DNA from: Firmicutes bacterium UBA6132
GTDB lineage: Bacteria > Bacillota_A > Clostridia > Tissierellales > Sedimentibacteraceae
Direction of reading: 5' to 3'
NCBI GenBank assembly: GCA_002435835.1
Contig: DIVM01000107.1
Coordinates: 1-16,855, forward strand
DNA length: 16,855 bases
Below the pieces are notes generated by a model, which worked only from the letters and a program-made list of their open reading frames with translations, ran no database searches and was not told where the DNA came from. Positions 13,057-16,855 of the stretch are shown here, piece after piece. A program made the position numbers and the translations under genes. Each line of letters opens with the position of its first letter. Position 1 is the stretch's first letter.

Positions 13057-15342
13057 ATGAAATATATAGGAAATAAACAAAATTTTTTAGAAGCTAAAGA
13101 AAAAGTATGCGGAAAAGCTAAATATTTGGATGATTTAGTTATTCCAAATATGCTTTACAGCAAAATACTTCGTTCGCCTCATCCACATGCAAGAATATTA
13201 AGCATAGATACATCAGAAGCTGAAAATCTTGAAGGAGTAAAAACTGTAATAACATCAAAAGACTGTCCAGAAATTAAGTTTGGGTTAGATGCACCTGATG
13301 TAACAATGTTAGCAATAGATAAAGTAAGATATGTTGGTGATGAAGTTGCTGCGGTTGCTGCAGAAACAGAAGAAATAGCTGAAGAAGCTATTAAATTAAT
13401 AAAAGTTGACTATGAAATATTACCTGTGGTGGATGATGTGTTAAAAGCTATGGAAGATGGTTCAGCCTTAGTTCATGAAGAATTTAAAAACAATTTAGCT
13501 AAAGAATATCATTTTTCAAGAGGTAATGTGGAAGAAGATTTTGCTTCTTGTGATTATGTATTTGAAGATGAATTCAGCACACACAGAGCTCAAGGTTTAT
13601 ATATGGAACCTTTTGGTGCAATAGCTAAATGGGAAGAGAATGGTAGGCTTACTATTTATACAGGATTACAGGCATCATTTCAAGGAAGAAATGAAATATC
13701 TAAAGCATTAGGAATTGAACCTTCTAAAATAACTATTAAGTCTCCATTTATAGGTGGTGGCTTTGGAGCTAAAATATGGATTAGAAATTTCCATCCAATT
13801 GTAGCTATATTAGCACAAAAAACTAATAGACCTGTAAAATTAATATTGACAAGAGAAGAAGAAATGCTTACCACAAGACCAAGAGTTGCGCCAAAAATAA
13901 AAATGAAATTGGGCATGATGAAAGACGGAACTATGGTAAGCAAACAATTTACAATAATTGCTGACAATGGAGCATACTCATGGGCAGCGCCAAAAATATT
14001 GTTAAATATGTCCATAAGAACTGACTGTTTATATAGATTTAAATCTACAAAAACTGATTCTTATTTAGTTTATACAAATTTAATTCCTACAAGTGGATTT
14101 AGAGGATATGGAAACAGCCAGGGGCATTTTGCCATGGAGTCTTTTATAGATGTATGCGCAAGAAAAATTGGTTTAGATCCATTACAGGTTAGGTTGAAAA
14201 ATGCAGTGCAAAAGGGCGATTTGACTTTGCATGGATGGAAAATAAAAAGTTGCGGTTTGACAGAATGTTTAACAGCTGCTAAAGAATCTATTGAAAAAAG
14301 TAAACTTCCAAAAGAAGATAAAAACGGAAGAATTAAAAGAGGTATAGGCATAGCATGTATGAATCACGTATCAGGAAACAGAGGCGGAGACAAATATGAT
14401 GGTTCCTCTGCAATGATTAGAATGCATGAAGATGGAAAAGTTTTTGTATTTTCTGGAGAGTCTGATTTAGGACAAGGATCAAATACAATATTTGCTCAAA
14501 TTACTGCTGAAGTATTAGGAATTAATATAGAAGATATCACTATAATGCCACTAGACACTGATATAAGCCCATTTGCACTTGGCACTTATTCAAGTAGGGT
14601 GACTACTGTAGGTGGTAAAGCTGTTATGATTGCAGCAAAAGAAATAAGAGAACAAATAATAGCTCTTGCATCTGTTGAATTAAAAATACCTAAAGATGCA
14701 TTAAATATTGAAGATGGAATTGTTTATTACAAAGGTGACAGCAAGAAAAATATATCAATAAAGAAATTATGCGAATTAGCTATTAGAACTAATAGATCAA
14801 TACCTTTTACAACATATATAAGCTATGATCCTCCTACTGTAGGTGCTGATGCAAGCGGATATGGAGACTATTCAAGCGCTTATACCTACGGTGCTCATGG
14901 AGTTGAAGTTGAGGTTGACACATTAACTGGACATGTTAAAGTTATTAAAGTTGCCGCAGCACACGACGTAGGAAAAGTAATAAATCCAAATGGTGTTATA
15001 GGTCAAATAAATGGTGGAGTAGCTCAAGGTATTGGATGGACACTTTATGAAAATATGCAATTTAAAGATGGTATTCCACAAAGTAGGGGATTACATCAAT
15101 ATACTTTAATGACAATGAAAGATATGCCAGAAATTGAAAGTATAATAATCGAAACAAATGATCCAATTGGACCTTTTGGAGCTAAGGGAATTGGTGAACC
15201 TACCTTAATACCTACAGCACCAGCGATTGCTAATGCAATAGAGGATGCAGTTGGTGTTAGAATAAAAGACTTACCTATTACTCCGGAAAAAGTTTACAGA
15301 GCTCTACAGAATAAACAAGGAGGCAAAAATGGTGAAAGTTAA
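13057..15342 (+). CDS. Xanthine dehydrogenase-family molybdenum hydroxylase, Mo-cofactor subunit
   Basis: This 761-residue subunit has the aldehyde oxidase/xanthine dehydrogenase a/b hammerhead domain at the N-terminus (about 15-125), followed by the molybdopterin-binding domains. Landmarks are FIGGGFGAK (231-239), GFRGYG with R349, SDLGQGS (469-475) and GAKGIGE with E714, the expected catalytic base. It should hydroxylate a carbon next to a ring nitrogen, with water as oxygen source, and pass electrons through the 2Fe-2S and FAD subunits encoded next. Order is Mo, FAD, 2Fe-2S. E. barkeri nicotinate dehydrogenase splits this subunit in two; here it is a single chain. No cofactor-insertion (XdhC-like) gene is seen. 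Its place suggests it makes the first hydroxylated intermediate; xanthine or an aldehyde cannot be excluded by sequence alone. Confidence 0.92.
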   Translation: MKYIGNKQNFLEAKEKVCGKAKYLDDLVIPNMLYSKILRSPHPHARILSIDTSEAENLEGVKTVITSKDCPEIKFGLDAPDVTMLAIDKVRYVGDEVAAVAAETEEIAEEAIKLIKVDYEILPVVDDVLKAMEDGSALVHEEFKNNLAKEYHFSRGNVEEDFASCDYVFEDEFSTHRAQGLYMEPFGAIAKWEENGRLTIYTGLQASFQGRNEISKALGIEPSKITIKSPFIGGGFGAKIWIRNFHPIVAILAQKTNRPVKLILTREEEMLTTRPRVAPKIKMKLGMMKDGTMVSKQFTIIADNGAYSWAAPKILLNMSIRTDCLYRFKSTKTDSYLVYTNLIPTSGFRGYGNSQGHFAMESFIDVCARKIGLDPLQVRLKNAVQKGDLTLHGWKIKSCGLTECLTAAKESIEKSKLPKEDKNGRIKRGIGIACMNHVSGNRGGDKYDGSSAMIRMHEDGKVFVFSGESDLGQGSNTIFAQITAEVLGINIEDITIMPLDTDISPFALGTYSSRVTTVGGKAVMIAAKEIREQIIALASVELKIPKDALNIEDGIVYYKGDSKKNISIKKLCELAIRTNRSIPFTTYISYDPPTVGADASGYGDYSSAYTYGAHGVEVEVDTLTGHVKVIKVAAAHDVGKVINPNGVIGQINGGVAQGIGWTLYENMQFKDGIPQSRGLHQYTLMTMKDMPEIESIIIETNDPIGPFGAKGIGEPTLIPTAPAIANAIEDAVGVRIKDLPITPEKVYRALQNKQGGKNGES

Positions 15343-16204
15343 TAAATATTTATATCCTAAATCAGTGGATGAAGCAATAAATTTATTAAATGAATATGAA
15401 GGCAAAGCCAAAGTTGTTGCGGGAGGAACTGACTTAGTTCTATGGTTAAAATCTGGCAAAGTTAAAGCTGAAGTTTTAATAGACATAGCAAATATTGATG
15501 AATTAAATGAAATTATAATTCAAGACAATAATATTGCATTGGGTTCCTGTGTAACATGTACTGAAATTTCTGTTAATAAGAATATTAAAAAAATTTTTAA
15601 AGGTTTAGCAGATGGTTGTAGAAGTGTTGGATCTCCACAAATTAGAAATATTGCAACAATTGGCGGAAATATAGTTAGTGCACAGCCTGCTGGAGATGTT
15701 GGTGTAAATTTTGTAGCTCTTGAAGCAAGATGCGAAGTTGCTTCTATAAATGGAAGAAGAATTGTAAAGGTGGAAGATTTATATTTAGGTTTAGGCAAAA
15801 GCATAATAGATTCATCAAAAGAAATCATAACAAAAATATTTATTGATATACCACAAAATGAATATACAACGTCTTTTGAAAGAATTGCTCCAAGAAATTC
15901 CTTAGCTCTACCTATAATAAATGTAGCAGCTAAATTAGAAGTAGAAAACAATATAGTAATAAATCCAAAATTAGTGATTTCCCCTGTATCAACTATTCCT
16001 TTTAGAGCTAAGAAAACAGAAGAATATTTAAAAGGAAAAGATATCTCTGATGAAAGTATAATTGAATTAGCTTCAATAGAAGCTTTCAATGAAGCTAATC
16101 CAAGAGATAGTTTATTAAGAGGAACTGGAGAATATAGAAAAGTTTTAGTAAAAGATTTAGTTTATAAAGCATTAGATTCTGCTAGATGCAATTTAGTTAA
16201 GTAA
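15329..16204 (+). CDS. Molybdenum hydroxylase FAD-binding subunit
   Basis: This 291-residue protein is of the CoxM/XdhB type. The FAD-binding PCMH domain shows AGGTDL (31-36) and the segment around residues 101-114 ending ATIGGN, followed by SAQPAGD, all typical flavin contacts. A smaller C-terminal domain starts near residue 180. It should take electrons from the 2Fe-2S subunit and pass them to NAD+ or another acceptor. AAGGAGG at 15317-15323 supports the ATG at 15329, giving a 14-bp overlap with the molybdenum subunit gene, a sign of translational coupling. Confidence 0.92.
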   Translation: MVKVNKYLYPKSVDEAINLLNEYEGKAKVVAGGTDLVLWLKSGKVKAEVLIDIANIDELNEIIIQDNNIALGSCVTCTEISVNKNIKKIFKGLADGCRSVGSPQIRNIATIGGNIVSAQPAGDVGVNFVALEARCEVASINGRRIVKVEDLYLGLGKSIIDSSKEIITKIFIDIPQNEYTTSFERIAPRNSLALPIINVAAKLEVENNIVINPKLVISPVSTIPFRAKKTEEYLKGKDISDESIIELASIEAFNEANPRDSLLRGTGEYRKVLVKDLVYKALDSARCNLVK

Positions 16205-16217
16205 GCGAGGTGAGAAT

Positions 16218-16697
16218 ATGCAAGAAATTAAATTCAATTTAAATGATGAAGATGTAACAGTGTTGGTAGACCCTAATAAAACCTTGTTAAAAGTTTTAAG
16301 AGAAAATCTTGGACTTACCGGAGTTAAAGAAGGTTGTGGGGAAGGCGAATGTGGTGCATGTACTGTAATTTTTGATTCAAAACCTGTTAATGCATGTATT
16401 ATACCAGCAGCAAAAGTGCATGGCAAAAAAGTTATAACAATTGAAGGTTTAAGTAAAAATGGACAACTTCATCCAATACAAGAAGCTTTCGTAGAAGCCG
16501 GAGCTATTCAATGTGGTTTTTGTACACCAGGTGTAGTACTTTCTACAAAAGCTATTCTTGATAAATATGATGATCCTGATGAAGAAACTATTAAAGATGA
16601 ATTATCAGGTCATTTATGCAGATGTACAGGATACTTGCAATTTTACGATGCTATAAAAATAGCAGTTGAAAAAGTTAAAGAATTAAATAAAAAATAA
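16218..16697 (+). CDS. Molybdenum hydroxylase 2Fe-2S subunit
   Basis: This 159-residue protein has the standard two-cluster arrangement. The plant-type ferredoxin domain uses C40, C45, C48 and C60 (GCGEGECGACT...NAC), and the helical domain uses C99, C102, C134 and C136 (QCGFC...LCRC). The length is normal for the CoxS/XdhC-type small subunit. It moves electrons from the molybdenum centre to FAD. A GAGGTGAGA stretch (16206-16214) before ATG 16218 serves as ribosome-binding site, and the gap after the FAD subunit gene is 13 bp. It completes a three-subunit hydroxylase. Confidence 0.95.
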   Translation: MQEIKFNLNDEDVTVLVDPNKTLLKVLRENLGLTGVKEGCGEGECGACTVIFDSKPVNACIIPAAKVHGKKVITIEGLSKNGQLHPIQEAFVEAGAIQCGFCTPGVVLSTKAILDKYDDPDEETIKDELSGHLCRCTGYLQFYDAIKIAVEKVKELNKK

Positions 16698-16724
16698 ATT
16701 TCTAAAGGAAAGAGGACATGATTG

Positions 16725-16855
16725 ATGAGCGAAGTTAAAATGTTTACACCCATAAAAATAAAGAACCTACAACTTCCCAATAGGGTAATGATGTCTCCAA
16801 TGTTTTCTAATTCAGCAGGGGAGAACGGTGTTGTAACTCAAAATACAATTAAACA
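16725..16855 (+). CDS. Old yellow enzyme/2,4-dienoyl-CoA reductase-type oxidoreductase, N-terminal part (runs past window)
   Basis: Only about 43 residues are visible, starting MSEVKMFTPIKIKNLQLPNR and continuing with VMMSPMFSNSAGENG. This is the typical N-terminus of FMN-dependent old-yellow-enzyme reductases (FxPIKIxNLxLxNRVxMSPM), the first strand of a TIM barrel. The ATG at 16725 is served by GGAAAGAGG (16707-16715); the nearer ATG at 16718 reads only five more codons before a stop. It follows the 2Fe-2S subunit by 27 bp and probably belongs to the same operon. Enzymes of this group reduce C=C bonds next to a carbonyl or carboxylate. A second ring or enoate reduction step is inferred. Whether it has the C-terminal [4Fe-4S] and FAD domains cannot be seen here. 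Confidence 0.8.
   Translation, partial: MSEVKMFTPIKIKNLQLPNRVMMSPMFSNSAGENGVVTQNTIK

Noticed and set aside
15520..16089. 189-residue reverse-strand ORF across the FAD subunit gene
   Set aside because: It is antisense to a conserved gene and has no family features; the same holds for the other reverse-strand ORFs.
4801..16697. Standard nicotinate fermentation operon
   Set aside because: The split Mo subunit and the genes for formylglutarate reduction, hydroxymethylglutarate dehydration and methyleneglutarate mutase are not seen, while an ammonia-lyase is present.
16718..16738. ATG 16718 as start of the last gene
   Set aside because: It meets a stop codon after six codons; the frame from 16725 matches the old yellow enzyme N-terminus.

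Overview
The window comes from an AT-rich, probably strictly anaerobic Bacillota (Clostridia/Tissierellia type). The evidence is A/T-biased codon use, strong GGAGG ribosome-binding sites, dense co-directional operons, an AAA+ sigma-54 activator with a PrpR-type sensor, and ferredoxin-type and molybdenum hydroxylase enzymes. All genes are on the + strand. I cannot name a species.

Layout. Bases 1-1100 hold the end of an SMC/SbcC-like ATPase (YhaN type) and a metallophosphoesterase; these look like ordinary chromosomal genes. A sigma-54-dependent regulator (1179-3092) follows, ending in a perfect 22-bp hairpin terminator (3139-3190). A consensus-like sigma-54 promoter (3240-3256), with two copies of a dyad upstream (3095-3111 perfect, 3192-3208 degenerate), then starts what looks like one long catabolic operon running past the window end. 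Its order is: hydro-lyase beta and alpha subunits (class I fumarase/mesaconase type), amidohydrolase, 3-methylaspartate ammonia-lyase homologue, iron-sulfur reductase of the 6-hydroxynicotinate reductase type, TRAP 4TM/12TM permease, TAXI binding lipoprotein, UPF0280 (ApbE-like) protein, three-subunit molybdenum hydroxylase (Mo, FAD and 2Fe-2S subunits), and the start of an old-yellow-enzyme-type reductase. Two gaps inside the operon (4669-4800 and 6148-6343) hold unexplained structure or repeats.

How the genes could work together. The set joins half of the clostridial nicotinate fermentation (molybdenum hydroxylase, ferredoxin-type ring reductase, ring-opening amidohydrolase) to half of the methylaspartate pathway (ammonia-lyase, mesaconase-like hydratase). 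No glutamate mutase gene and no formylglutarate/methyleneglutarate genes are seen here. The chemistry that best uses every gene is anaerobic breakdown of an N-heterocyclic carboxylate that becomes a 3-substituted aspartate after hydroxylation, ring reduction and lactam opening. Quinolinate (pyridine-2,3-dicarboxylate) fits: 6-hydroxylation, two reductions, ring opening to 3-(2-carboxyethyl)aspartate, deamination to a butene tricarboxylate, and hydration to a homocitrate-like acid. This is inference. The substrate cannot be read from DNA, but the ammonia-lyase shows pocket changes that suit a larger or polar side group.

A second idea concerns cofactor assembly. The reductase carries an S-G-V-T-P motif like known covalent FMN attachment sites, and the UPF0280 protein keeps ApbE-type motifs. 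The UPF0280 protein may therefore be the flavin transferase for the reductase, whose characterised relative has covalently bound flavin.
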